From NCBI GenBank assembly GCA_023387335.1, contig JAEWIF010000026.1, positions 248,001 to 312,000 of the forward strand: DNA of 64,000 nt, in the 5' to 3' direction. The notes under the pieces are model-generated. The model was given only the letters and a program-made list of their open reading frames with translations. It was not told the DNA's origin and made no database searches. This DNA comes from Pseudomonadota bacterium. GTDB lineage: Bacteria; Pseudomonadota; Gammaproteobacteria; Burkholderiales; Burkholderiaceae_C. Positions 50,797-59,553 of this stretch are shown here, in pieces (position 1 is the first letter of the stretch; every line of letters begins with the position of its first letter). Position numbers and translations under genes: made by a program.

Positions 50797-50957
50797 GCGT
50801 GACCTCCCACGTGCAGGAAAAACCGCTGCACCCGGTGCTTCCGTCGAGCGGAAGACGTGTCACTTCTACTCCTGAAAACCCGGCCTTGCAACACGCACGC
50901 AGCGGCGCGGGTTTGCTGCTCAGCCACAAGCGTGCGCGAACGCGCTTTTGGACGCTT
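50797..50957. other. leader/intergenic region of the oxidase operon
   Basis: 161 bases without a gene between the first oxidase-operon gene and the Nudix-domain gene, both on the minus strand. It holds one perfect hairpin-forming repeat, CTTCCG-TCGAG-CGGAAG at 50838-50854, between candidate promoter and start. I saw no confident -35/-10 pair and no terminator-like hairpin with a T run. Confidence 0.45.
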
Positions 50958-51998
50958 CTACGGGTCGCGCGTGAGCCCGAGGAACTCGTCGATGACGTGG
51001 AAATGGTCGTCGTGCAGGCGCGCTTCCAGGGCCGCGAGCTGCGCGATCGGCACCCATCGCGCTACGGCCGCGTCGTCACCGCCGCGCACCGGCGGTGGCG
51101 CGGCCTCGCCGAGATCGAAGAAGTGCGCGTGCGTCACCACGCGGCCGCGCTGGCTGCGCTCGGGATGGTCGAACACCTTCACGCCGCGCAGGCGCTCGCG
51201 CATCGCGAGGTGGGTCATCGGCAGCCCGGTTTCCTCCACCAGCTCGCGCAACGCCGACTGCAGCACGGTGTCCTCGCGTTCGAGGAAACCGCCGGGCAGC
51301 GCCAGCAGCCCCCGGCCGGGCGGGCGGCCGCGTTCGATCAGCAGAACGGAGCCGCCCGAGCGCACCACGGCATCGACCGTCACCAGCGTCACCGGCCAGG
51401 GCACGGCCGACCACACCTTCTTCTCGCGGTCGACCTGCCGCCATTCCTCGCGCAGCCGCGCGAACTCGGGCGTGCCCAGCCACGCACGCACGCGCTCGCG
51501 CGTGCCCGGCGCGAGCTCGTCCTCGATGCCGCGCCAGGCGGCTTCGGGCTCGTGCGCGGCATAGAGCGCGTCCAGCCGCGGCTCGCTGCGCGCGTCGGTG
51601 TCGCCCAGCTCCTCGAAGGTCCAGCCCCGCGGGCGGTCTTCCGGCTCGGGCTCGGGACCCGACCACAGGCAGCTCACCGGCGTGCCGGCAGGATGGTGCG
51701 GCGCCAGCCCGGCCTGCACCGCGCGCATCGTCCGCCGGGCATCCCAGTGCTCGCGCACGGGCTCGAAGTCGATGCGCGACAGCCGTGCGTTGTCCAGCGA
51801 AGCCGCCAGCATGTCGGCGCGCTCGCGCCAGCCGAACGGCTGCCGCGCCGAAGGCGACTGGTGGGCGCGCGTGATGAAGACGCGCACGCGGTCGGCGCGC
51901 GACAGCGCCGTGCGCAGCAGCTCGAGCTGCACTTCGTCCGGCAGCACGAAATGGCCGACGCAGGCCGCCAGCCCCGAGCGATCGCCTGTCATGGCCAT
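50958..51998 (-). CDS. NadM-Nudix-like fusion with a degenerate adenylyltransferase domain
   Basis: A 346-residue protein with the architecture of bifunctional NMN adenylyltransferase/Nudix hydrolase. The N-terminal half begins LAACVGHFVLPDEVQLELLR, where active NadM proteins have a G-x-F-x-P-x-H-x-G-H motif; both histidines are absent here. FITRAHQSPSARQPFGWRERADML keeps the second conserved region. The C-terminal half carries a Nudix box, GGFLEREDTVLQSALRELVE followed by ETG, with Asp where the first glutamate is usual. ADP-ribose or NADH hydrolysis by the Nudix half is plausible; NAD synthesis by the other half is doubtful. Confidence 0.82.
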   Translation of the reverse strand: MAMTGDRSGLAACVGHFVLPDEVQLELLRTALSRADRVRVFITRAHQSPSARQPFGWRERADMLAASLDNARLSRIDFEPVREHWDARRTMRAVQAGLAPHHPAGTPVSCLWSGPEPEPEDRPRGWTFEELGDTDARSEPRLDALYAAHEPEAAWRGIEDELAPGTRERVRAWLGTPEFARLREEWRQVDREKKVWSAVPWPVTLVTVDAVVRSGGSVLLIERGRPPGRGLLALPGGFLEREDTVLQSALRELVEETGLPMTHLAMRERLRGVKVFDHPERSQRGRVVTHAHFFDLGEAAPPPVRGGDDAAVARWVPIAQLAALEARLHDDHFHVIDEFLGLTRDP

Positions 51999-52005
51999 GT
52001 GCTCC

Positions 52006-52830
52006 TCACTGGGCCGCGCCGTTGACCGCGGCCAGCGCCGAGTCCATGCCGTCGGGGCGCAGCGCCTTGGCGTTGACGTGGTCGGGCAGCGGCTCGCACA
52101 GGTAGATCTCGGCCGCCGGCCGTTCCAGCACGCGCAGGCCGCTGGACCGCAGCATGGCTTCGATGCCCGCGTGGTTGGGCACCCACCAGTTGGTCGGGTC
52201 GCCGGCGAAGCGGTGCTCGATGAAGGCCATCTTGGGCCAGCCGGGATCGAGCAGCGGCTCGCGGTCGTCGATCGGATGGTCGCCGGTGTCCGGGTAGACC
52301 TCCTCGCCCGGCATGGCGAGCGTCTGGAACAGCATCAGCTTGCGCGTGCGCCGCGCCAGCAGGTCGAGCGCCAGCAACGGATAGCGCAGGTGATAGAAGA
52401 CGCCCATGAACCAGACGAGGTCGAAGTTCTCGGCCAGGCCCGCGACGTCGTACACGCCCATGCGCCGGAACTCGACCTGCCGCTCCAGGCCCAGCACGCC
52501 GGCGGCCCAGCGCGCCTGCTCGAGATAGAGGTCCTCGACATCGATCGCCAGCACGCTCGCGCCGCGGCGCGCCAGCTCGAAGCTGTAGAAGCCCGCGTTG
52601 CAGCCCACGTCGAGCACGCGCCAGCCCGACAGGTCGCGCGGCAGGCGCGGCGCGATCTGCTGCCACTTGAAGCCGGGGAAGTCGCCGCCCAGGAAATGGT
52701 CGGGCGCGGTCTGCACGCCGCCGGGCAGGTGCAGGTTGTGGAACCAGGGACCGAGCGCCTCGATGCGCCGGCGCAGCTCGCCGACGTCCACCGCGGTGGG
52801 CGCGTCGTCCAGGTGGGTCGTCAATTCCAT
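52006..52830 (-). CDS. CmoB-like SAM-dependent methyltransferase (TIGR04290 type)
   Basis: A 274-residue class I methyltransferase. The SAM site is VLDVGCNAGFYSFELARRG near residue 72, with AIDVEDLYLEQA after it and FDLVWFMGVFYHLRYP in the middle. The opening IEALGPWFHNLHLPGGVQTAP is shared with tRNA wobble enzyme CmoB and with the TIGR04290 group, which I recall as named after a Ramlibacter tataouinensis locus. That group occurs in glycan-like clusters, as here, so a sugar or lipid acceptor is more likely than tRNA. It is the last gene of the ten-gene run. Confidence 0.82.
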   Translation of the reverse strand: MELTTHLDDAPTAVDVGELRRRIEALGPWFHNLHLPGGVQTAPDHFLGGDFPGFKWQQIAPRLPRDLSGWRVLDVGCNAGFYSFELARRGASVLAIDVEDLYLEQARWAAGVLGLERQVEFRRMGVYDVAGLAENFDLVWFMGVFYHLRYPLLALDLLARRTRKLMLFQTLAMPGEEVYPDTGDHPIDDREPLLDPGWPKMAFIEHRFAGDPTNWWVPNHAGIEAMLRSSGLRVLERPAAEIYLCEPLPDHVNAKALRPDGMDSALAAVNGAAQ

Positions 52831-52836
52831 GTCGGG

Positions 52837-54198
52837 TCAGCGGCCGATCGCGTGGTACTCGAAGCCCAGCTGCCGCAGCGAGGGCTCGTACAGGTTACGC
52901 CCGTCGAAGATGACGGGCTGGCGCATCGCCTGCCGCAGCGCTTCGAAGTTCGGGCTGCGGAAGGCCTGCCAGTCGGTGGTGATCACCAGGCCGTCGGCGT
53001 CCTGCGCGCATTCCATGGCGGTGTCGGCATAACGCAGGCGGTCGAGCAGCGCCACGCGCCCGCAGAAGTCGTGCGCCAGCGTCGAGCGGGCCTGCGGCAT
53101 CGCCACCGGGTCGTGCGCCATCACCTGCGCGCCGCGCTCCAGCAGCGCCTTGATGACGATGCGGCTCGGCGCCTCGCGCATGTCGTCGGTGTTCGGCTTG
53201 AACGCCAGCCCCCAGAGCCCGAACAGCATGCCGCGCAGGTTGCTGCCGTAGCGGCTGTTGATCTTCTGCACCAGGATGTGTTTTTGCGCCTCGTTGACGG
53301 CCTCGACCGCCTCCAGGATCCGCAGGTGGCGCCCGTGGACGCAGCCGGTGCGGATCAGCGCGCGCACGTCCTTGGGAAAGCAGCTGCCGCCATAGCCCGT
53401 GCCCGGGTAGAGGAAGCTGTAGCCGATGCGCGGATCGGCGCCCATGCCCTTGCGCACCTGCTCGATGTCGATGCCGGCCTCGCCCGCCAGGTTGGCCAGC
53501 TCGTTCATGAAGCTGATGCGCGTGGCCAGCATCGCGTTCGACGCGTACTTGGTCAGCTCGGCCGCGCTCAGGTCCATCATCAGCACGCGGTCCTGCACCC
53601 GGTTGAAGGGCGCGTACAGCCGCTGCAGCAGGTCGCGCGCACGCTCGCCGTGCGGGCCCGGTTCGGTGCCGATGACGATGCGGTCGGGCTTCATGAAGTC
53701 GTCGACGGCCGCGCCTTCCTTGAGGAACTCGGGGTTGGAGGCGACCGAGAACGCGTCCGGCCCGTTGGGGAGGTTGCGCGCCAGCAGCGCATCGGCGATG
53801 GCGCCGCGCACGCGCTCGCCGGTGCCCACCGGCACCGTGGACTTGGTCACCACCAGCTTGTAGCCGCGCATCCAGCGGCCGATGCTGTCGGCCGCCTGCA
53901 GCACCTGGCTCAGGTCCGCGCTGCCGTCCTCGGCCTGCGGCGTGCCGACCGCGATGAAGATCACCTCCGCATGCGCGACCGCCTTCTGCACGTCGCTGCC
54001 GAACGCCAGCCGGCGGCCCGCGCGGTTGCGGTCGACCACCTCCTGCAGCCCCGGCTCGTAGATCGGGATGTGGCCGGCGTCGAGCAGGTCGATGCGCCGC
54101 GGATCGAGGTCCAGGCACAGCACGTCGTTGCCGGCTTCGGCAAGGCAGGCCCCGCTCACCAGGCCGACGTAGCCGGCGCCCATCACGGTGACGTTCAT
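52837..54198 (-). CDS. ugd: UDP-glucose 6-dehydrogenase
   Basis: Oxidises UDP-glucose to UDP-glucuronate with two NAD+. 453 residues: N-terminal Rossmann motif VMGAGYVGLVSGACLA, then KYASNAMLATRISFMNE, and catalytic Cys273 in GYGGSCFPKD. GLAFKPNTDDMREAPS marks the C-terminal UDP-binding domain. The ATG at 54198 overlaps the stop of the CgeB-like gene by four bases. It supplies UDP-glucuronic acid (or derived pentose) to the surrounding glycosyltransferases. Confidence 0.95.
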   Translation of the reverse strand: MNVTVMGAGYVGLVSGACLAEAGNDVLCLDLDPRRIDLLDAGHIPIYEPGLQEVVDRNRAGRRLAFGSDVQKAVAHAEVIFIAVGTPQAEDGSADLSQVLQAADSIGRWMRGYKLVVTKSTVPVGTGERVRGAIADALLARNLPNGPDAFSVASNPEFLKEGAAVDDFMKPDRIVIGTEPGPHGERARDLLQRLYAPFNRVQDRVLMMDLSAAELTKYASNAMLATRISFMNELANLAGEAGIDIEQVRKGMGADPRIGYSFLYPGTGYGGSCFPKDVRALIRTGCVHGRHLRILEAVEAVNEAQKHILVQKINSRYGSNLRGMLFGLWGLAFKPNTDDMREAPSRIVIKALLERGAQVMAHDPVAMPQARSTLAHDFCGRVALLDRLRYADTAMECAQDADGLVITTDWQAFRSPNFEALRQAMRQPVIFDGRNLYEPSLRQLGFEYHAIGR

Positions 54199-55277
54199 GG
54201 CGCGGTCTCCAGGTCGAGGTCGAGCGCGTAGCCGACCAGCTGGGCGGCGCGGTGCGCGGCCGTGTGCTCGGCCAGCACGCGACGGCGCGCCCGGTCGGCC
54301 ATGAGCAGGCGGTGCTCCTCCGGCATGTCGCGCAGCACGGCCAGCACGTGCGCGGCGCTTTCGGCGATGACGATCTCGCGGCCCGGCACGAACAGCGTCT
54401 CCAGCCCCGCCCAGCGGTCGCTGACGATGGGCGTGCCGCACGCGGCGGCCTCGAACAGCCGCACGCTCGGCGACCAGCCGGCGCGAACCATGTCGGCGCG
54501 GGTGATGTTGAGAGTGAAGCGCTGGCGGTTGTAGAAGGCGCGGTGCTCCACGGGCGCGAGGTGCGGCCGGTAGTCGACGTTGGCGGGCCAGTCGATGTCT
54601 TGCGGGTATTGCGGACCGGCGACGATGAACCGGCCCGCCGCCCAGGTGCGCGCCGGCTGCAACAGCAGGCCGTCCACGCCCGGCTGGCGGTCGTCGCTGT
54701 AGGTGCCCATGTAGCCCAGGTCCCAGGCGGCCGGCTGCGGGTCGGGGTGGTACACGAGCGCGTCCACCGAGCAGTACAGCACCCGCGCGCGCGGCGAGCC
54801 GAAGTGCTGCTCCAGCCGGCGCAGCGTGGGGCCGCCGGTGAACGACAGGTACAGGTCGTAGCCCGCGATCTGCTCGGGTCGCAGGTAATCGTGCTCGCCA
54901 CGCGCCAGCCTGGCCAGGGTGACGGGCGTGTCGATGTCGTAGAACGCCGTGAGGCCGCCCGCCTCGCGCTGCACCCAGTCGCCCACCTGCGCGCCCTGCG
55001 GCACGAAGGAGCCGACGATCACCAGGTCGGCCGCGCGCAGGGCTTCGGCGAAGCGGTCCTGCAGTTCCTCGACGCTGCCGTACAGCCCGGTGCGGCCGTA
55101 GGGCGGATCGGGCAGGTCGCGGTGCGCGGCGTACCAGGGCTGGTCGCGCTCGAGGAAGAGGACGTCGTGCCCGGCCGCGTCGAGCTCGCGCACCAGGCCG
55201 CGATAGGTGGTGGCGTGGCCGTTGCCCCAGGACGAGGTGATGGAAAGGCCGAGGATGACGATGGAAAGCGCGCTCAT
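54195..55277 (-). CDS. CgeB-like glycosyltransferase, copy 3
   Basis: A 360-residue GT-B-type enzyme of the CgeB/DUF3880-like group. It opens IVILGLSITSSWGNGHATTYRGLVRELDAAGHDVLFLERDQPWY, a pattern (the first 20 residues and the HATTYRGL piece) repeated in the two upstream paralogues. The C-terminal nucleotide-sugar part includes RLFEAAACGTPIVSD and LFVPGREIVIAES. The ATG at 55277 (MSALSIVI) overlaps the previous gene by four bases. No membrane segment. Donor unknown. Confidence 0.85.
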   Translation of the reverse strand: MSALSIVILGLSITSSWGNGHATTYRGLVRELDAAGHDVLFLERDQPWYAAHRDLPDPPYGRTGLYGSVEELQDRFAEALRAADLVIVGSFVPQGAQVGDWVQREAGGLTAFYDIDTPVTLARLARGEHDYLRPEQIAGYDLYLSFTGGPTLRRLEQHFGSPRARVLYCSVDALVYHPDPQPAAWDLGYMGTYSDDRQPGVDGLLLQPARTWAAGRFIVAGPQYPQDIDWPANVDYRPHLAPVEHRAFYNRQRFTLNITRADMVRAGWSPSVRLFEAAACGTPIVSDRWAGLETLFVPGREIVIAESAAHVLAVLRDMPEEHRLLMADRARRRVLAEHTAAHRAAQLVGYALDLDLETAP

Positions 55278-56359
55278 GCCGCCACCTCCAGCGCACGTCC
55301 GTCCAGCACCGCATCGAACTGCGCCGCGCGATGGTCGTAGGTGTGCTCCGCCAGCACGCGGCGATACGCCGCCTGGCCGATGCCGCGCGCCTTCCGGGCG
55401 TCCAGCGATTCCAGTTGCCGCGCCACTTCCTCGCCGTCGCGCGCCACCAGCATCTCGGTGCCCGGCTCGAAGAACTGCTCCAGGCCTTCCCACGCGTCGG
55501 TGATCAGGCAGGCCGCCGCGCCCGCCGCCTCGAACACCCGCGTGGCCGGCGAGAAGCCGTAGCGGGCCATGCTCTCGCGGCTGATGTTGAGCACCGCCAG
55601 TGGCGTGCAGTTGAACGCGTTGTGGTCGGCGGTATAGACGTGGCCCAGGTAGTGCACGTTCGGCGGCACCGGCTTGTCGCCCCACCCGCTGCCGCCCAGC
55701 AGGAAGCGGCGCCCGGGCAGGGCCGCGGCGGCGCGCAGGAAGAAGTCCTCGACGCGGGCCTCGCGGTCGGGCAGCCGGTTGCCCAGGAAGCCCAGGTCCC
55801 CGGTGAAGCGCGGATCGGGCGCGACCGGGAAATGCGTGCTCGGGTCCAGCGCGTTGTAGATCGGCACGCAGTCGCGCGCGCCCAGCGCCAGGTACGCGCG
55901 GCACACCGGCTCGCCGCCGCCGTAGGTGAACACCAGGTCGTAGCGCGGCACCAGCGGACGGAGAGCGTCATGCGGGTCTTGGTGCATGCGGTCCAGCGTG
56001 GCGGGCGCGTCCACGTCCCAGTAAACGACCGTCGTGGACGGGCCTTGCAGGTCCAGCACCGCGCGCTCCAGCAGCGCGTCGTGCACGCCCACGCCACTGG
56101 CCTTGACTACCAGGTCGGCGCCGCGCGCCTGCTCCACCGTGCGCAGCACCTCGGCCTCGCTCTGGGCGGAGTAGACGGCCACGCGGGCCCACGGCGGATC
56201 GGCCATGTCGCGGTGCTTCTGGCGGTCGAAGGCGTCCGGCTCGTAGAAGGTCACGCGGTGGCCGCGCCCGTGCAGCGCCCGCACGATGCCGCGGTAGTAG
56301 GTGGCGGCGCCGTTCCAGTACGCCGACACCAGGCTGGAGGCGAAAAAAGCGATGTGCAT
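55274..56359 (-). CDS. CgeB-like glycosyltransferase, copy 2
   Basis: A 361-residue paralogue of its two neighbours. It begins MHIAFFASSLVSAYWNGAAT with YYRGIVRALHGRGHRVTFYEPD, and has VFEAAGAAACLITDAWEGLEQFF with GTEMLVARDGEEV towards the end. FTGDLGFLGNRLPDREARVE in the middle matches the DUF3880/Glyco_trans_1_2 boundary. Cytoplasmic. The stop overlaps the start of copy 3 by four bases, and the start lies eight bases after the stop of copy 1. Confidence 0.85.
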   Translation of the reverse strand: MHIAFFASSLVSAYWNGAATYYRGIVRALHGRGHRVTFYEPDAFDRQKHRDMADPPWARVAVYSAQSEAEVLRTVEQARGADLVVKASGVGVHDALLERAVLDLQGPSTTVVYWDVDAPATLDRMHQDPHDALRPLVPRYDLVFTYGGGEPVCRAYLALGARDCVPIYNALDPSTHFPVAPDPRFTGDLGFLGNRLPDREARVEDFFLRAAAALPGRRFLLGGSGWGDKPVPPNVHYLGHVYTADHNAFNCTPLAVLNISRESMARYGFSPATRVFEAAGAAACLITDAWEGLEQFFEPGTEMLVARDGEEVARQLESLDARKARGIGQAAYRRVLAEHTYDHRAAQFDAVLDGRALEVAA

Positions 56360-56367
56360 CTTGTTCT

Positions 56368-57489
56368 TCAGGCGTTGACTTCGGGCGAGGCTTTCCGCGC
56401 GGGCGCGACCAGCTCTTCGTGGATGGCCAGCAGTTCGTCCACGCGCTGCCTGCAGCTGTGGCGGGCGTGGATCGTGCGCAGCCCGTGTCCGGCCAGCGAG
56501 CGGGCCAGCGCGGGCTCGTTCAGGACCTCGCGCAGGTGCCCGCGCATCTCGCGGCCGTCGCGCGCGACGAGGAAATCGGAGCCCGGCTCGAACAGGCCCT
56601 CGCAGTCGTCCCAGGGCGCCGACACCAGCGGGATGCCGCAGGCCAGCGCCTCGAACACGCGGATGGTGGGGATGCCGGGCAGGGCGCGTACGTAGGGTCG
56701 CCGCGGCACGTGGACCGTCACGCCGTGGCGCGCGAACACCTGGGGCGCTTCGTAGTTGGGCAGCCAGCCACCGTAGGCGATGCCCGCTTCCCGCAGGCTG
56801 TCGAGCGCATGCCGCGGATAGCGCACGCCGTGCACGCGCGCCTTCAGCGCGAGCGCCTTCACCGGCTCGAGCAGGAACTCGTGCAGTTCGGCGGTGCGCT
56901 CCTCGTCGCCCCAGTTGCCGATCCAGACCAGGTCGCCTTCGCGCGGCGCCCCCAGAGGCTTGAACACCCGCGTGTCCGCCGCCTCGTGCCAGGTCCAGGC
57001 CCGCTCGCACCAGCCGTGGCGGCGGTACAGGTCGCGGATGACGGAGCCGAAGGCCAGCACGCCGTCGTAGTGGCGCAACTCGTAGGCCGCCATGCTGTCC
57101 GGCTCGGTCACGCTGCGGTGGTGCGTGTCGTGGAACAGCAGCTTGTAGTGGGGATTCGCCGCGCGGTGCAGCCCGATGCGGCGCACCAGCGCGTGCTCGT
57201 TCCATTCGTGCACCAGCACCAGGTCGGCGCCGGCGAGGGCGGCGTCGAGATCCAGCGACTCCGGCGCGTAGCGCTCGCTTCGCAGCTGCGCGTAGGCCCG
57301 GGCGAAGGCGCGCAACGGCGCTTCGCCGTGCTCGGCCACGAGGTTGCTCACGCTCCAGGCGTCGGCCGGTTCATGCACCGCGACTTCATGGCCGCGCGCC
57401 AGCAGCTCGCTGCAGATGCCGCGCAGGAAATGCGCGTTGCCGTGGTTCCAGTCGGAGACCAGCGAATGGCAGAACAGCACTACGCGCAC
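56368..57489 (-). CDS. CgeB-like glycosyltransferase, copy 1
   Basis: A 373-residue member of the same family: MRVVLFCHSLVSDWNHGNAH, FLRGICSELLARGHEVAVHEP, then LVWIGNWGDEERTAELHEFL and the C-terminal IRVFEALACGIPLVSAPWDD with FEPGSDFLVARDG. It is the most divergent of the three. The stop lies eight bases before copy 2; the start overlaps the end of the GT4 gene by ten bases. Three paralogues in a row suggest three successive or alternative sugar additions. Confidence 0.85.
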   Translation of the reverse strand: MRVVLFCHSLVSDWNHGNAHFLRGICSELLARGHEVAVHEPADAWSVSNLVAEHGEAPLRAFARAYAQLRSERYAPESLDLDAALAGADLVLVHEWNEHALVRRIGLHRAANPHYKLLFHDTHHRSVTEPDSMAAYELRHYDGVLAFGSVIRDLYRRHGWCERAWTWHEAADTRVFKPLGAPREGDLVWIGNWGDEERTAELHEFLLEPVKALALKARVHGVRYPRHALDSLREAGIAYGGWLPNYEAPQVFARHGVTVHVPRRPYVRALPGIPTIRVFEALACGIPLVSAPWDDCEGLFEPGSDFLVARDGREMRGHLREVLNEPALARSLAGHGLRTIHARHSCRQRVDELLAIHEELVAPARKASPEVNA

Positions 57490-58574
57490 GGCGCTTCCTC
57501 GGGTTGAAGCGCCAGGGCGGGCGCCAGCCGCGCGCAGGCGGACTGCCAGGCGTCGGCCATGGCTTCGGGGGCGAACGCCAGGGCGCGGCGATGGGCCGCG
57601 GCCGCGAGGCGTTCGCGTTCGCCGGGGTCGTCGATCAGCCGCTGCAGCGTGGCGCGCAGCGCGTCGTGGTCGTCGGGTCGCACGTACGCCGCGGCGTCGC
57701 CCCAGACCTCGCGCAAGCTCGCGATGTCGCCCAGCACCAGCGCGCAGCCGGCCAGGCCGGCTTCGAGGGCGGAGAGGCCGAAGGGTTCGTAGCGGGCGGG
57801 CAGGGCGTAGATCGCCGCCTGCGCCATCTGCCGGGCCACGTCGCGCGTGGAGAGGACGCCCAGTGAGCGCACACCCATGCTGCCTGCTTCATCGGAGCCC
57901 GCGACGTGGACGGGCCAGTCGAGGTGCGGCGCCACGGCTTGCAACGCGGAAAGGTTCTTGGCGGGGTCCCAGAAGCGGCCGGCGGCGAAGACGAAGGGTT
58001 GCCTGGCCGCGGGGCGGAACCGCGCGGGATCGCGCCCGTTGGGCAGCACCACGCCGCGGACGCCATGGAACTCCGTGAGCGAGGCCAGCATCGCAGCGGT
58101 CGGCGCCGCGACGAGGTCGGCGCCTTGCAACCCGGCCCGCACGCGGTGCCGGTACGTGTCCCATCCGGCCGGCGCATCGCCTCCGTGGACGGCGCGCCAC
58201 CACGACAGTACGCACGAATGCCCCACCACCAGCTTGGGCGCGCGGAAGGGCAGCGCGCCGAACGCGAACTGGTTCAGGTGCACGAGGTCCGGCCGCAACC
58301 GTGCTTCGAGTGCGAGCAGCCACTCGCCCGCCGCGTCCACCTCTCGCCAGGGATCCGGCATCCATTCGAGCGCGAACCCGCTCTCGTGCAGCTCGATCCC
58401 CTCGCAGCCTTCGACCGTCTCGCGCTGGTGCGCCTGAAGCGGCGCGCCCATCGAGGCCAGGTGGACCTGGAAGCCGCGCGCAGCCAGCGCCGTGGCCAGC
58501 TCGGTCGAGTAGGTCCAGACGCCGCCGACGCAGTCGGTGGTCAGCAGGATCGAAGGCCGGTGATCACCGGCCAT
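57480..58574 (-). CDS. GT4-family glycosyltransferase
   Basis: A 364-residue GT-B glycosyltransferase. N-terminal opening ILLTTDCVGGVWTYSTELATALAARG is typical of GT4; the acceptor half includes LVHLNQFAFGAL and VVGHSCVLSWWRAVHG. The donor half has VFAAGRFWDPAKNLSAL and the E-x7-E motif in YEPFGLSALEAGLAGCALV. It retains anomeric configuration by family. ATG at 58574; the start overlaps the end of the Gfo/Idh gene by 11 bases. Confidence 0.9.
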   Translation of the reverse strand: MAGDHRPSILLTTDCVGGVWTYSTELATALAARGFQVHLASMGAPLQAHQRETVEGCEGIELHESGFALEWMPDPWREVDAAGEWLLALEARLRPDLVHLNQFAFGALPFRAPKLVVGHSCVLSWWRAVHGGDAPAGWDTYRHRVRAGLQGADLVAAPTAAMLASLTEFHGVRGVVLPNGRDPARFRPAARQPFVFAAGRFWDPAKNLSALQAVAPHLDWPVHVAGSDEAGSMGVRSLGVLSTRDVARQMAQAAIYALPARYEPFGLSALEAGLAGCALVLGDIASLREVWGDAAAYVRPDDHDALRATLQRLIDDPGERERLAAAAHRRALAFAPEAMADAWQSACARLAPALALQPEEAPCA

Positions 58575-59553
58575 AGATCGCGTCCATGGCCGTGGCGACC
58601 TGCACCACGGATTCGATACCGCTCTCGTAGCGAGCGCCGCCGCCCAGGCGCCGCGCCCAGTCGAGCACCGCCCGGCCGCCCCAGGCGTCGGGCGGATCGG
58701 CCAGAGGGAAGCGCTGCGTGCCCTGGTAGCGCTCGGCCACGAAGTCGTGGAAGGAGCCGTCGCGGTTGCGCAGCGACGCGCCGCCGCGCGAGCCGTGGAA
58801 ATGCGCCTCGATGATCGCGTCGCGGCCCATCGGCAGGTTCCACGAGCAGGTCAGCCGCGCGACCGCGCCTCCATCCAGCTCCAGCTGCGCGACCGCGTAG
58901 TCCTCGACGACGTCTTCCCCCGGCGCGAGCGAGTGGCCGTGGAAGTAGAGCCGGCTGGTGACCAGCTGCACCTGCGGGAAGCCCAGCACCCACAGCGCCA
59001 GGTCCACCAGGTGCGTGCCCAGGTCGATGGCGCAGCCGCCGCCCGCCAGCGCCATGTCGCGCGCCCAGCCGGGGTTGGGGCCGTAGGCGTTGTGGAACAC
59101 CAGGTCGATCGCATAGACATCCCCGAGCTCGCCTTCGACCACGGCATTGCGTATGCGCCGCATCGCCTCGGTGTGGCGGTACGAGAGGTCGCAGCCGAGC
59201 AGGCGGTCGGCGCGGCGGGCCGCGTCGACGATGGCGCGGGTTTCCTGCGCGGTGCGCGCCAGCGGCTTCTGGCAGAACACCGCGAGCTTGCGTTCCAGCA
59301 CGCGGAGCGATTGCTCGGCGTGCAGCGCGCTCGGGGTGGCGATCACGGCGCCGTCGAGGTCGTAGGCCAGCAGTTCGTCGAGCGTGGCGGCCGTGGTGGC
59401 TGCGGGCGCGATCGCCTGCGCGGCCCGGCGCGCATCCTCGCTGGAATCGGCGAGCACGACGACCTCGCAGGCCTTCTCGTCCACGAGCGACTGCAGGCGA
59501 TGCCGGCCGATCCAGCCGAGGCCGAGGAAGCCGAGGCGAGGGAGGGCGCTCAT
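58564..59553 (-). CDS. Gfo/Idh/MocA-family oxidoreductase
   Basis: A 329-residue NAD(P)-dependent sugar or cyclitol dehydrogenase. The cofactor motif is LGFLGLGWIGRHRLQSL; the lysine of the usual E-K-P motif is present as QKP in FCQKPLAR near residue 96. AGGGCAIDLGTHLVDLALWVLG is the substrate-domain signature with Asp and His candidates. Relatives include inositol 2-dehydrogenase and sugar-nucleotide 3-dehydrogenases. The ATG at 59553 overlaps the stop of the zinc-type dehydrogenase gene by four bases. Together with the inositol synthase next door, an inositol-oxidising role is an attractive guess. Confidence 0.88.
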   Translation of the reverse strand: MSALPRLGFLGLGWIGRHRLQSLVDEKACEVVVLADSSEDARRAAQAIAPAATTAATLDELLAYDLDGAVIATPSALHAEQSLRVLERKLAVFCQKPLARTAQETRAIVDAARRADRLLGCDLSYRHTEAMRRIRNAVVEGELGDVYAIDLVFHNAYGPNPGWARDMALAGGGCAIDLGTHLVDLALWVLGFPQVQLVTSRLYFHGHSLAPGEDVVEDYAVAQLELDGGAVARLTCSWNLPMGRDAIIEAHFHGSRGGASLRNRDGSFHDFVAERYQGTQRFPLADPPDAWGGRAVLDWARRLGGGARYESGIESVVQVATAMDAIYGR

